A stretch of DNA of 64,000 nucleotides, taken from contig UBJR01000002.1 in the NCBI GenBank assembly GCA_900465675.1, positions 248,001-312,000 of the forward strand. Reading direction: 5' to 3'. Source of the stretch: Hyphomicrobiales bacterium (GTDB lineage Bacteria; Pseudomonadota; Alphaproteobacteria; Rhizobiales; Rhizobiaceae). The translations under genes and the position numbers were made by a program. The notes beneath the pieces were generated by a model. The model saw nothing but the letters and a program-made list of their open reading frames with translations, did not search any database and was not told the origin of the DNA. Positions 15,526 through 22,617 of this stretch are shown in pieces. Every line of letters starts with the position of its first letter. Position 1 is the stretch's first letter.

Positions 15526-16080
15526 CTAGTCTCGCTTGACTGGCCGGGCGGGATTGCCGACCACGGTTGCGCCCGCCGCAACATCTCTTGTCACCACGGA
15601 GCCCGCGCCGACGATCGCGCGATCGCCGATCGTCACCCCGCCGAGAATGATCGCGCCGCCGCCGATCCAGACGTCTTCGCCGATCACGACCGTACGAGCG
15701 ATCTCGATGCCCTGGCGACGCAAGTCAGGGTCCTTGTGATGCTCGGCGCAATAGATCTGAACGCCCGGACCCAGCATCGAGCGGCTGCCGATATGCACTC
15801 GTCCGGAATCGAGGATCGTGCAGCCGGCATTCAGATAGACACGCTCGCCGAAGCTCAGATTGATGCCATAGGAACAATGGAACGGCGCCTCGATGAAAAC
15901 GTCATCCGCCACGTCGCCACACAAGGCCTTCAGCGCTGGAGCGATCATGCCGCGCGCATCTGGCGCCATCGTATTGTGCTGATGCACCGCATGGCGTGCC
16001 GCGACGCGGAGACGATCGAGTTCGGGGTCGAGACAGCAGTACCATTCACCCGCCGCCATCTTTTCGTAGTCGCTGGCCAT
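15526..16080 (-). CDS. Maltose/galactoside O-acetyltransferase family (left-handed beta-helix)
   Basis: A 184-residue hexapeptide-repeat acetyltransferase of the Maa/LacA/NodL group. The N-terminal Mac domain ([19 protein letters not shown]) is followed by left-handed beta-helix repeats and the conserved IYCAEHH with the catalytic His. It ends with the usual [11 protein letters not shown]. It probably acetylates a sugar hydroxyl using acetyl-CoA. It lies 7 bases after the glutamine-amidotransferase gene in the same direction and may be co-transcribed. The sugar acceptor is unknown; NodL-like action on Nod factor is not supported without nod genes nearby. Confidence 0.88.
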   Translation of the reverse strand: MASDYEKMAAGEWYCCLDPELDRLRVAARHAVHQHNTMAPDARGMIAPALKALCGDVADDVFIEAPFHCSYGINLSFGERVYLNAGCTILDSGRVHIGSRSMLGPGVQIYCAEHHKDPDLRRQGIEIARTVVIGEDVWIGGGAIILGGVTIGDRAIVGAGSVVTRDVAAGATVVGNPARPVKRD

Positions 16081-16087
16081 GGCTGCC

Positions 16088-16834
16088 TCAGGCGCTCAGG
16101 CGGCTGTCTGCAGCGCCTTCCGAGGCGACCGACGGCCTGATGGTGCCGATGAAGGCGCGCGCGATCGCGAGGCCAGCCTGATCGGCATCGGCGGCATGTC
16201 TGGCCGCAGTCAGCGCAAACCGCTCATGCCAGCCGGGCTCGATGCTCTCGACCATATCACGGAATTCGGCATTCCATTTGGTCACGACTTCCAAATTGGC
16301 TTCGAAATGGAACTGCGTACCATAGACGGCCCTGCCGATGCGGAAGCATTGGTTGGGGACAGCCGCCGTCGACGCGAGACGGATGGCGCCGGGCGGCAGC
16401 GTGAAGGTATCGGAGTGCCATTCGAAGATCGGGAAGCGGTCGCCTATCTCGCCGAAGAGCGGATCGGCACGCCCGTCCGCCGTCACATCGACGGGCGTCC
16501 AGCCGAATTCGCGTGTCGCGTCCAGAATATTCTCGGCACCATAGGCACGGGCGAGAACCTGGCTGCCGAGGCAGATGCCTAGCACGGATTTCCCGGCATC
16601 GCCGAATTCGCGCATCAAAGAGGCGAGCGCCGGCAGATAGGGATAAGCTTGATCATCGACAGCGCTCTGCTCACCACCGAGTACGACAAGCGCGTCGTAG
16701 CCGTCGAGACCGGCAGGCAAGGCCTGGTCCTTCCACGGACGGAACCACTCAAGCACGGCACCGGCCTCATCGAGGGCGTCACCAAGCGCGCCGATATGCG
16801 TGTTCGGCATGTTTTCAACAACGGCAACCCGCAT
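16088..16834 (-). CDS. Class I glutamine amidotransferase-like protein
   Basis: About 248 residues with the GATase-1 fold. The nucleophile is Cys90 (GICLGSQ), and His178 and Glu180 (GTQFHFE) complete the triad; residue numbers are from the ATG at 16840, two codons further upstream. The ATG at 16834 is preferred because AGGAG sits 6 bases before it; the ATG at 16840 overlaps that site. It resembles stand-alone GMP-synthase-like amidotransferases (for example YfeJ or gamma-glutamyl-polyamine hydrolase relatives). No synthase partner is linked, so hydrolysis of a gamma-glutamyl compound is a fair guess. Confidence 0.82.
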   Translation of the reverse strand: MRVAVVENMPNTHIGALGDALDEAGAVLEWFRPWKDQALPAGLDGYDALVVLGGEQSAVDDQAYPYLPALASLMREFGDAGKSVLGICLGSQVLARAYGAENILDATREFGWTPVDVTADGRADPLFGEIGDRFPIFEWHSDTFTLPPGAIRLASTAAVPNQCFRIGRAVYGTQFHFEANLEVVTKWNAEFRDMVESIEPGWHERFALTAARHAADADQAGLAIARAFIGTIRPSVASEGAADSRLSA

Positions 16835-16950
16835 TTTCATCTCCTGCTTCGTACCCGGAAGTGATCATGAGCGGCAGTGACATGCAAGCAGCCGGATTGC
16901 GCGGACCGGGCTAAGCTTCTAAATCGGAGAGAGATCGAAAGGAACGCCGC

Positions 16951-17244
16951 ATGATCGACAAAGCCCGTGTGACCATTCTCTATTGCACGCAGTGCAACTG
17001 GCTGCTGCGCGCCGGCTGGATGGCTCAGGAACTGCTGCAGACCTTCACCGACAGTCTGGGCGAAGTGGCGCTCATTCCAGGCACCGGCGGCAATTTCGAG
17101 ATCCGGGTGAATGGCGGCCTGATCTGGGAGCGCAAACGCGACGGCGGCTTTCCCGGACCGAAGGAGCTGAAACAGCGGGTGCGCGACATCATCGAGCCCG
17201 ATCGCGATCTCGGCCATACCGACCGTGCATCACTGGAAAGCTGA
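16951..17244 (+). CDS. SelT/SelW/SelH-family (Rdx) protein
   Basis: A 97-residue thioredoxin-like protein with the redox motif CTQC (Cys12, Cys15) in the position of the selenocysteine motif of eukaryotic SelW, then GEVALIPGTGGNFEI and the WERKRDGGFP signature. Bacterial Rdx proteins are presumed thiol oxidoreductases; the partner is unknown. Both active positions are cysteine, and there is no sign of selenocysteine. It is a single gene, convergent with the BA14K gene (3 bases between stops). Confidence 0.88.
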   Translation: MIDKARVTILYCTQCNWLLRAGWMAQELLQTFTDSLGEVALIPGTGGNFEIRVNGGLIWERKRDGGFPGPKELKQRVRDIIEPDRDLGHTDRASLES

Positions 17245-17247
17245 CAC

Positions 17248-17685
17248 TCAGTCGAAGGGCGAATTGCAGGTTTTGTAGACGCCCTCGTAGGTGACGAAGC
17301 GGTCGGTCTTCGGATTGTAGGACCGGTACTGGTTGCGGCACCATTCGGCATGCATGCCCTGATCCCTGGCCGCCGGCTGAACCCTGCGGATCGGCGCCGG
17401 GTCATAGGACAGCGCCGGCCGCCCCGTGCGTGGCGCTTGCGCTCTCGGCTGATAATAGGTCGGCCCCGTTACGCCGCGCGGCCGGTAGTTCGGCTGCACA
17501 TAGGCAGGACGATGCCATTGCTGCGGTCCGAAACCGAAGCAGCCGCGATAATCGCACATCGTCGATTGCACATTGATAATATCTGGATTGCGCACCTGGA
17601 ACGGCGCAGGCACGGGCGCCGCCTGCGCGGCAAGTGGCAGAAAACCGGCAACCAGGCCGAAGATGGTGCTGCGTAAAGCGGACAT
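17248..17685 (-). CDS. BA14K-family secreted protein
   Basis: About 145 residues from the ATG at 17685, which has AAGGAA about 6 bases before it; upstream in-frame ATGs lack a ribosome site. A signal peptide (ending AAQAA) is followed by a Pro/Tyr/Arg-rich middle and the C-terminal BA14K motif HAEWCRNQYRSYNPKTDRFV. The Brucella 14-kDa relative is immunoreactive and lectin-like; in rhizobia the family is abundant and uncharacterised. Four cysteines in the mature part suggest disulfides. It is most likely an envelope or periplasmic protein. Confidence 0.8.
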   Translation of the reverse strand: MSALRSTIFGLVAGFLPLAAQAAPVPAPFQVRNPDIINVQSTMCDYRGCFGFGPQQWHRPAYVQPNYRPRGVTGPTYYQPRAQAPRTGRPALSYDPAPIRRVQPAARDQGMHAEWCRNQYRSYNPKTDRFVTYEGVYKTCNSPFD

Positions 17686-17879
17686 CAGTGATTCCTTTCC
17701 GATGCTTTTCATATAGGTCACGGCATCCGTTCGAACATCGGCAGAGGCAAGCCAAACGTTCAGTTCCCCGTGAACGCGGCCTTTCGCACCGTCCCGGCAA
17801 TTCTTTTTTACATACTGTCAGGAAAACTTCAAAAACCCTGTTGACAGCAAAGAGCCACCCCCGTACATGGCTCTCCGTC

Positions 17880-17966
17880 GCCCAGATGGCGGAATTGGTA
17901 GACGCGCCAGCTTCAGGTGCTGGTACCCGAAAGGGTGTGGAGGTTCGAGTCCTCTTCTGGGCACCA
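17880..17966 (+). tRNA. tRNA-Leu (anticodon CAG)
   Basis: An 87-base class II tRNA: acceptor GCCCAGA pairs with TCTGGGC, the anticodon loop TTCAGGT gives CAG, the long variable arm is TACCCGAAAGGGTG, the T-loop is GTTCGAGTC, and ACCA is encoded at the end. The anticodon reads CUG leucine codons, which are frequent in this GC-rich genome. Confidence 0.97.
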
Positions 17967-17975
17967 TTCCCATTT

Positions 17976-18030
17976 AAAAATAGCAGCTTAGGCCGGTAGC
18001 AACCGCTCCCGAAAGCTCGCTATTTTTCTC
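17976..18030 (+). terminator. Terminator after tRNA-Leu
   Basis: AAAAATAGC (17976-17984) pairs with GCTATTTTT (18019-18027), enclosing a smaller CGGT/ACCG hairpin and ending in TTTTTCTCTT. It can act in both directions and probably also ends the anti-sigma transcript. Confidence 0.75.
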
Positions 18031-18031
18031 T

Positions 18032-18667
18032 TCACCACCGTAGATATCGCGAGCCGATCAGCGCCCCAAGCGCGGTAACGGCCGTGGCGGCCGCCGTGTA
18101 CCAGGTCGCCAGAAACAACGGGCTGTCGTCGGGGCAATGCCAGGCGTAGAGCGCGGCCGCGAGCCCGGCGGAGGCGAGGCCTGCGACGGCACCGCCGAGG
18201 GTCGGGTTTGCCGGTGCGGCACTCTTCAGCGCCCAGAGAAAGCCGGCCAGCGGCGCCAGCGACAGGACAGGAATGAAGAAGACGCAGAAGGTCGCGTTGC
18301 GGCCCATCAGCGCCGTATGCCAGGTGTCCTCAGGAATGGTCGTCAATTCGGTTGCGACGCCCGCGATCACCAGGGCCAGCGGGATGAGCAGGCTGAGAGC
18401 CGATATCTTGAGTGGAATGCCGGGGCGGCCGATGCGGAAGACGAGTCCGCAGGCGGTGACGGCGAGTGTCAGCGTGGTCACGATCTTGAAGAGGACGCGC
18501 GCGGTCTCGATGGCGCTTGCCATGTCGTGGCGAATGCCGATGGTCGCCAGCAGCAGGGCGGCGGAGATGACGACGCCGCCGAGAAGCGCGCCAAGCAGCA
18601 TCGGCCCCAGGCGGGTCCGCACCGGCGCGTCCTCGGAAAGCATGCTGATCAGGTCATCGGTCTTCAC
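18032..18667 (-). CDS. nrsF: NrsF/DUF1109-family anti-sigma factor
   Basis: A 211-residue protein with a short cytoplasmic N-terminus (MKTDDLISMLS, the sigma-binding end in this family) and six predicted membrane helices, the DUF1109 design. In Caulobacter NrsF holds SigF inactive until heavy metals or oxidants are sensed, probably through paired cysteines. The GTG at 18667 is chosen because GGAG lies 8 bases before it and the sequence matches the family start; a GTG at 18676 is also in frame. It overlaps the sigma gene by 14 bases, which indicates coupled production. Confidence 0.9.
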   Translation of the reverse strand: MKTDDLISMLSEDAPVRTRLGPMLLGALLGGVVISAALLLATIGIRHDMASAIETARVLFKIVTTLTLAVTACGLVFRIGRPGIPLKISALSLLIPLALVIAGVATELTTIPEDTWHTALMGRNATFCVFFIPVLSLAPLAGFLWALKSAAPANPTLGGAVAGLASAGLAAALYAWHCPDDSPLFLATWYTAAATAVTALGALIGSRYLRW

Positions 18668-19220
18668 TCGTCTCACTCCGGTATAAGGCTGCCAGCGACT
18701 TCAGGGCGCGATGCAGCGCAACGCGCACCGCTCCTTCCGTCATCTTCAGTCTCTCGGCCGTTTCCCGTATTCCCGCCCCCTCCATCGAAATGGAGCGGAC
18801 GATATCGCGTTGCGGATCTTTCAGCCGCTCCAGCATATGCTCGGCGTCGAGCCGGTCCAGGTTGCCTGCCTGCTCTTCCGCCTCGAGCGTCGCCATGACG
18901 TCGTCGATCGGCACGTCGATGTGGCGGCCGCGGCGGCGCAGGCTGTCGATCAGCTTGTTGCGCACGATCGTCGACAGCCATGGTCCGATAGGGCGCGCCG
19001 GATCCCACGTGCCGCGCTTGAGGTGGACGGCGAGCAGCACTTCCTGCACCACGTCCTCCGCTTCGCTCGCCGGAGCGCCGAACTGGTCGCAGCGCCGGCG
19101 CGCCATTGCGCGCAAGTGGGGTGTCACAGCCGACAGGAAGCGGTGGTAGGCCTGCGTATCGCCCTCGATGGCGCTGCGCATCCAGCCTGCCCATTCCTCT
19201 TCACGCGCCGAATATTTCAC
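18654..19220 (-). CDS. sigF: ECF sigma factor, SigF/ECF16 type
   Basis: About 188 residues with sigma region 2 (EAEDVVQEVLLAVHLKRGTWDPARPIGPWLSTIVRNKLID, shown here only as the landmark QEVLLAVH and WLSTIVRNK) and region 4 (MTEGAVRVALHRALKSL). The GTG at 19220 is chosen over one at 19247 because the latter lies upstream of the predicted -10 element. It is paired with an NrsF anti-sigma and divergent from a bufferin operon, which matches the Caulobacter SigF copper-response module. The promoter motif GTAACA-N16-CGTA on its own 5' side indicates autoregulation. Confidence 0.92.
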   Translation of the reverse strand: MKYSAREEEWAGWMRSAIEGDTQAYHRFLSAVTPHLRAMARRRCDQFGAPASEAEDVVQEVLLAVHLKRGTWDPARPIGPWLSTIVRNKLIDSLRRRGRHIDVPIDDVMATLEAEEQAGNLDRLDAEHMLERLKDPQRDIVRSISMEGAGIRETAERLKMTEGAVRVALHRALKSLAALYRSETSEDR

Positions 19221-19234
19221 CCGACATAGTCCTC

Positions 19235-19260
19235 TACGGATGGGCACACATTTTTGTTAC
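19235..19260 (-). promoter_or_regulatory. ECF promoter of sigF (GTAACA-N16-CGTA)
   Basis: Reading leftward, GTAACA (19260-19255), 16 bases, CGTA (19238-19235). It is the same motif and spacing as on the buf side. The predicted transcript start is only about 8 bases from the GTG at 19220, giving a very short leader. Confidence 0.7.
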
Positions 19261-19371
19261 TGCCGCATCTCAAATATTTCGAACAGACGCGGATGCCTTT
19301 GTTTTCAGGGTTTTCGCTTGCCATCCCGTAAACGGCAAGAGCGTCCGGCGCAAAAAATCCAGGATGGCGCT

Positions 19372-19397
19372 GTAACAACGGCTCCCACAGCTCCGTA
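19372..19397 (+). promoter_or_regulatory. ECF promoter of the buf operon (GTAACA-N16-CGTA)
   Basis: GTAACA (19372-19377), 16 bases, CGTA (19394-19397), 50 bases before the first bufferin gene. It is identical in motif and spacer length to the promoter in front of sigF, and the GTAAC element agrees with published SigF-type promoters. Confidence 0.75.
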
Positions 19398-19446
19398 GCC
19401 CCCATGCAAGCCAATCACGGCTCGGCAATCTTACGGAGATGAAACC

Positions 19447-19716
19447 ATGAAGAACAGCATCGTCACGCTTGCACTGGCAGGCTCCATCGCTTCGGCGCTC
19501 GCAACCATTGCAGCGCCGGCAGCATCCGCCGCCGACAACAAGGAAAAGTGCTACGGCGTCGCCATGAAGGGGCAGAACGATTGCGCCGCCGGCAAGCATG
19601 ATTGCGCCGGCAAATCGACGGTCAGCTACGACAAGATGTCCTTCAAGCTCGTTCCGGCCGGCACCTGCGTCTCGATGAAGACGCCCAAGGGCCATGGTTC
19701 GCTGACCCCGGCCTGA
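19447..19716 (+). CDS. bufA1: Bufferin precursor 1 (DUF2282 family)
   Basis: An 89-residue exported peptide: signal sequence to about residue 28 (cut after PAASA), then a core with four cysteines at 35, 46, 53 and 74 ([23 protein letters not shown]). DUF2282 proteins are precursors of bufferins, peptides whose cysteines are modified to thiooxazole-type copper ligands by the neighbouring DUF692 enzyme; they are exported and sequester periplasmic copper. GGAG lies 8 bases before the ATG. It is first in the operon behind a SigF-type promoter and is followed by a paralogue 44 bases downstream. Confidence 0.88.
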   Translation: MKNSIVTLALAGSIASALATIAAPAASAADNKEKCYGVAMKGQNDCAAGKHDCAGKSTVSYDKMSFKLVPAGTCVSMKTPKGHGSLTPA

Positions 19717-19760
19717 CCGCTCCGAACGCCCCCAGAAACTCACCACACCGGAGAAGACCC

Positions 19761-20048
19761 ATGACAAAACTACCTGTCACCGTGCTTGCGGCCTCGGTCG
19801 CCACAGCGCTCTCGCTGATCGGCAGCGTAACGACCGCTTCGGCCCAGGATGCCGCGAAAGAGAAATGCTACGGCATCGCGCTCAAGGGGCAGAACGACTG
19901 CGCCGCAGGCCCGGGCACGACCTGCGCCGGAACGGCCAAGATCGACTACCAGAAGAACGCCTGGAAGCTGGTACCAGCAGGCACCTGCATGTCGATGAAG
20001 ACGCCTGATGGCACCGGATCGCTGACACAGGGGCCGGCCCCGGTCTGA
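19761..20048 (+). CDS. bufA2: Bufferin precursor 2 (DUF2282 family)
   Basis: A 95-residue paralogue of the preceding precursor: signal peptide ending TASA, four cysteines at 36, 47, 55 and 76 in the same motifs ([24 protein letters not shown]), and a shared tail ([12 protein letters not shown]). The spacing between the second and third Cys differs by one residue. Tandem precursors imply duplication and perhaps different copper affinities. GGAGA lies 7 bases before the ATG; an upstream open frame extension is rejected. It is followed by a strong hairpin before the maturation enzyme gene. Confidence 0.88.
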   Translation: MTKLPVTVLAASVATALSLIGSVTTASAQDAAKEKCYGIALKGQNDCAAGPGTTCAGTAKIDYQKNAWKLVPAGTCMSMKTPDGTGSLTQGPAPV

Positions 20049-20067
20049 TCCGCTTCCGTCGACAAGA

Positions 20068-20091
20068 GGCGGCGCCACCGACGGCGCCGCC
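20068..20091 (+). other. GC-rich hairpin between bufA2 and bufB
   Basis: GGCGGCGCC (20068-20076), six bases, GGCGCCGCC (20083-20091), with no T-run. It probably acts as an RNA-stability or partial-termination element giving more precursor than enzyme mRNA. Confidence 0.55.
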
Positions 20092-20113
20092 GGACCAACC
20101 GGAGAGAAATGGA

Positions 20114-20968
20114 ATGAAACCCTCCGCACTTGCCGGCCGTCCCGGCGTGGGCTTCAAGCCCGAGCATTTTGCCAGCATCATCGCTGCCCGCCAGCCGGTC
20201 GGCTTCTTCGAGGTTCATGCCGAGAACTACATGGGCGATGGCGGGCCGCCGCACGCCCAGCTCGGCAAGCTGCGCGAGGACTATGCGCTGTCGATCCACG
20301 GGGTCGGCCTGTCGATCGGCTCGATGCAGCCGCTCGATACCGACCATCTGCGAAGGCTGAAAACCGTCTGCGACCGCTATGAGCCTGAGAGCTTCTCGGA
20401 GCATCTCGCCTGGTCCTCGCATGACACGGTTTTCCTCAACGACCTGCTGCCCCTTCCCTATACGCGGGAAACGCTATCGCGCGTTTCCGATCATATCTCG
20501 CAGGTGCAGGATGTGCTGCAGCGGCAGATGCTGCTCGAAAATCCTGCCACCTACCTGCTGTTTGCCGAAAGTACCCTCGAGGAGACCGAGTTTCTGAGCG
20601 AGATCGTCAAGCGCACCGGCTGCGGGTTGCTGCTGGATGTTAACAACGTCTTCGTTGCCGCGACGAACCACAATATCGATCCGCGGGCGTATCTTTCCCG
20701 CTTTCCGGTTCAGTCAGTGCGCGAGATCCATCTCAGCGGCCATTCCGAAACGGTGGATGACGACGGCGCGCCGCTGCTGATCGATTCGCACGATACGCCG
20801 GTCAAGGATCCGGTGTGGGCGCTCTACGAAGAGCTGATTGCCCGCACCGGCCCGATCGCGAGCCTCGTCGAGTGGGACAACGATGTTCCTGACTGGCCGG
20901 TTCTGAGGGCCGAGGCGGAAGCCGCAGGCGAAATCCTGGCGCGCGCCGCCAAGCGGCGCGCGGCGTGA
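20114..20968 (+). CDS. bufB: DUF692 multinuclear non-heme iron oxidase (bufferin maturase)
   Basis: A 284-residue TIM-barrel enzyme of the MNIO/DUF692 family, related to MbnB of methanobactin synthesis. Likely metal ligands are His62 (SIHGVGLS), His97 (SEHLAW), Glu142 (LLENPA), Asp175 (LLLDVNN), His206 (REIHLSGH), Asp224 (DSHDTPV) and Glu253 (VEWDN). It oxidises cysteines of the precursor peptides into copper-binding heterocycles, using iron and O2 with the partner encoded next. GGAGAG precedes the ATG, and it lies 9 bases upstream of that partner. The function is well supported by the family and by the gene order. Confidence 0.92.
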   Translation: MKPSALAGRPGVGFKPEHFASIIAARQPVGFFEVHAENYMGDGGPPHAQLGKLREDYALSIHGVGLSIGSMQPLDTDHLRRLKTVCDRYEPESFSEHLAWSSHDTVFLNDLLPLPYTRETLSRVSDHISQVQDVLQRQMLLENPATYLLFAESTLEETEFLSEIVKRTGCGLLLDVNNVFVAATNHNIDPRAYLSRFPVQSVREIHLSGHSETVDDDGAPLLIDSHDTPVKDPVWALYEELIARTGPIASLVEWDNDVPDWPVLRAEAEAAGEILARAAKRRAA

Positions 20969-20977
20969 GGTCCGGCT

Positions 20978-21751
20978 ATGTCGATCACCACACAACGACG
21001 CTTTGCGTCTGCCCTGAAAGACAGCGATCTGCCGGTGCCCAATGGGCTTGTCTCCTGGAACGCAGCGCGCCCGCCGCGCCGCTTCGGCGTCTACCGCAAC
21101 AATGTGATTTCGGGTCTGATCGGCGCGATCGTCTCGCGATTTGCGGTCGCGGAAAGGATCACCGGCGCAGAGTTTTTCGCCGCGATGGCGCATGAGTTCG
21201 TGCTCCTCCATCCACCACGATCGCCGCTGCTGCTCTGCTATGGCGATGATTTCGCCGATTTCGTCGAGACTTTCGAACCGGCACAGGAGATCCCCTATCT
21301 GCCTGACGTGATCCGGCTGGAAGCGGCGCGCGGCAAGGCCTATCACGCCGCCGATGCCGCGCCGATGGTGGCGGAGATGCTGGCTTCGGTGCCCGCCGAG
21401 CAGACGGCCAGGCTGACATTCTTCGCTCACCCGTCGCTATCCGTCATCCGGTCGGAACACCCTGCCTTGACGATATGGGCGATGAACGCCGGAGAGATGG
21501 CATTTGGCCCGATCGAGGATTGGCGGGGCGAGGATGCGCTGGTCGTCCGCCCTGAGATGATCGTCGAGGTTCACCGGTTGCCCCCGGGCGGTGCCGTCTT
21601 CCTCAATGCCCTCGCGCAAGGCGCCACGCTTGCCGCAGCCGCGGGTGAGGCCCTGTCGCTTGCTGCCGATTTCGACCTTTCCGCCAACCTTGCCGGAGCG
21701 CTGCAGGCAGGCGCATTCACCGGCCTATCCACAGGAGCAGACGATGAATGA
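20978..21751 (+). CDS. bufC: DUF2063 family partner protein (bufferin maturation)
   Basis: A 257-residue cytoplasmic protein. The N-terminal DUF2063 domain, called putative DNA-binding (about 5-95; FGVYRNNV, LCYGDDFADFV), is followed by a helical C-terminal part. In DUF692 clusters this family forms a complex with the oxidase and binds the precursor peptide, like MbnC beside MbnB, so the DNA-binding label is probably misleading. It starts 9 bases after bufB and overlaps the DoxX gene by 8 bases. Confidence 0.87.
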   Translation: MSITTQRRFASALKDSDLPVPNGLVSWNAARPPRRFGVYRNNVISGLIGAIVSRFAVAERITGAEFFAAMAHEFVLLHPPRSPLLLCYGDDFADFVETFEPAQEIPYLPDVIRLEAARGKAYHAADAAPMVAEMLASVPAEQTARLTFFAHPSLSVIRSEHPALTIWAMNAGEMAFGPIEDWRGEDALVVRPEMIVEVHRLPPGGAVFLNALAQGATLAAAAGEALSLAADFDLSANLAGALQAGAFTGLSTGADDE

Positions 21752-22220
21752 GAACATGACACTTTCAGCACCTGATGGCCGCGGCTTTGCCCATACATTC
21801 AAGAGCGCCGCCGCGCTTCTCGACCGCATCCCGCATGATTTGATGGCGACTATTTCCCGGCTATCGATTGCCGCTGTTTTCTGGCAATCGGGGCAGACGA
21901 AGGTCGATGGCTGGCAGGTGACCGACAATGCGGTCTATTTGTTCCAGACCGAATACAAGCTGCCTCTCGTCGACCCCTGGCTTGCCGCCCATCTCGCAGC
22001 CTTTGCCGAGCACTTCTTTCCGCTATTGCTGGTGTTGGGACTGGCAAGCCGCCTGTCGGCGGTGGCCCTGCTTGCGATGACGCTGGTGATCGAGATCTTC
22101 GTCTATCCCGATGCCTGGCCGACGCACGGCACATGGGCGGTGTGCTTCCTAGTGATTATCGCCAGAGGGCCGGGGCGTCTGTCGCTGGATTATCTGATAT
22201 CGCGCTATTTTGCTCGCTAA
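21744..22220 (+). CDS. DoxX-family membrane protein of the buf operon
   Basis: A 158-residue membrane protein with four predicted helices (about 35-55, 75-100, 105-125 and 132-150), DoxX family. The ATG at 21744 has GGAG about 7 bases before it and overlaps the bufC stop, so it belongs to the operon. DoxX proteins are common last members of DUF2282-DUF692-DUF2063 clusters. A role in membrane redox or in peptide export has been proposed but is not proven. No terminator with a T-run follows; the stop faces an unknown small gene at 7 bases. Confidence 0.85.
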   Translation: MNENMTLSAPDGRGFAHTFKSAAALLDRIPHDLMATISRLSIAAVFWQSGQTKVDGWQVTDNAVYLFQTEYKLPLVDPWLAAHLAAFAEHFFPLLLVLGLASRLSAVALLAMTLVIEIFVYPDAWPTHGTWAVCFLVIIARGPGRLSLDYLISRYFAR

Positions 22221-22226
22221 GGCTGA

Positions 22227-22553
22227 TCAGCGAACCGGCTGGTAGTGGCCACGCAGAGGGACCTGCGTGCCCTGAGTGACCAGTCCATCGCGATCGCAGA
22301 CATAGACGATAGTCGGCATACCGCCGGAGCGGAAGATCCAGTCACCCTGCCGGCGAATATGGCCGGTCTCGGTGTGGCAGGCGTATTGTTCCTCATCCTT
22401 CTTGTCCGCTTGCGCCTTGACGCCCGGCAGATCGGTATAGGGATAGAGCCTCTGGACGCCGGACGTGCCGGCGGCGCTCCAATCCGTTGCAGAAGCCTGC
22501 AGCGGTAACAGGCCGGTAAGGGCAGCTGCCAGGATCAGTAACAAGGAATGCAT
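22227..22553 (-). CDS. Small exported protein of unknown function
   Basis: A 108-residue protein from the ATG at 22553, with GGGAG 6 bases before it; the ATG at 22559 overlaps that site and longer extensions are unconserved. A signal peptide ends near LQASA. The mature part has two cysteines (QYACHTETGH and VYVCDRDGLV) that could form a disulfide, with tryptophans and a hydrophobic strand, but no family that I recognise. It is convergent with the buf operon. Because the 3' ends meet, it is not part of that operon. Confidence 0.65.
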   Translation of the reverse strand: MHSLLLILAAALTGLLPLQASATDWSAAGTSGVQRLYPYTDLPGVKAQADKKDEEQYACHTETGHIRRQGDWIFRSGGMPTIVYVCDRDGLVTQGTQVPLRGHYQPVR

Positions 22554-22617
22554 TGTCATCTCCCTCGGCACCATGCTCGGAACTCTTTTCCTGATGTAGG
22601 ATGAGAGCGCCACCGCA

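Noticed and set aside
15526..16080. NodL assignment for the hexapeptide acetyltransferase
   Set aside because: Family similarity alone does not show Nod-factor use, and no nod gene or nod box is present.
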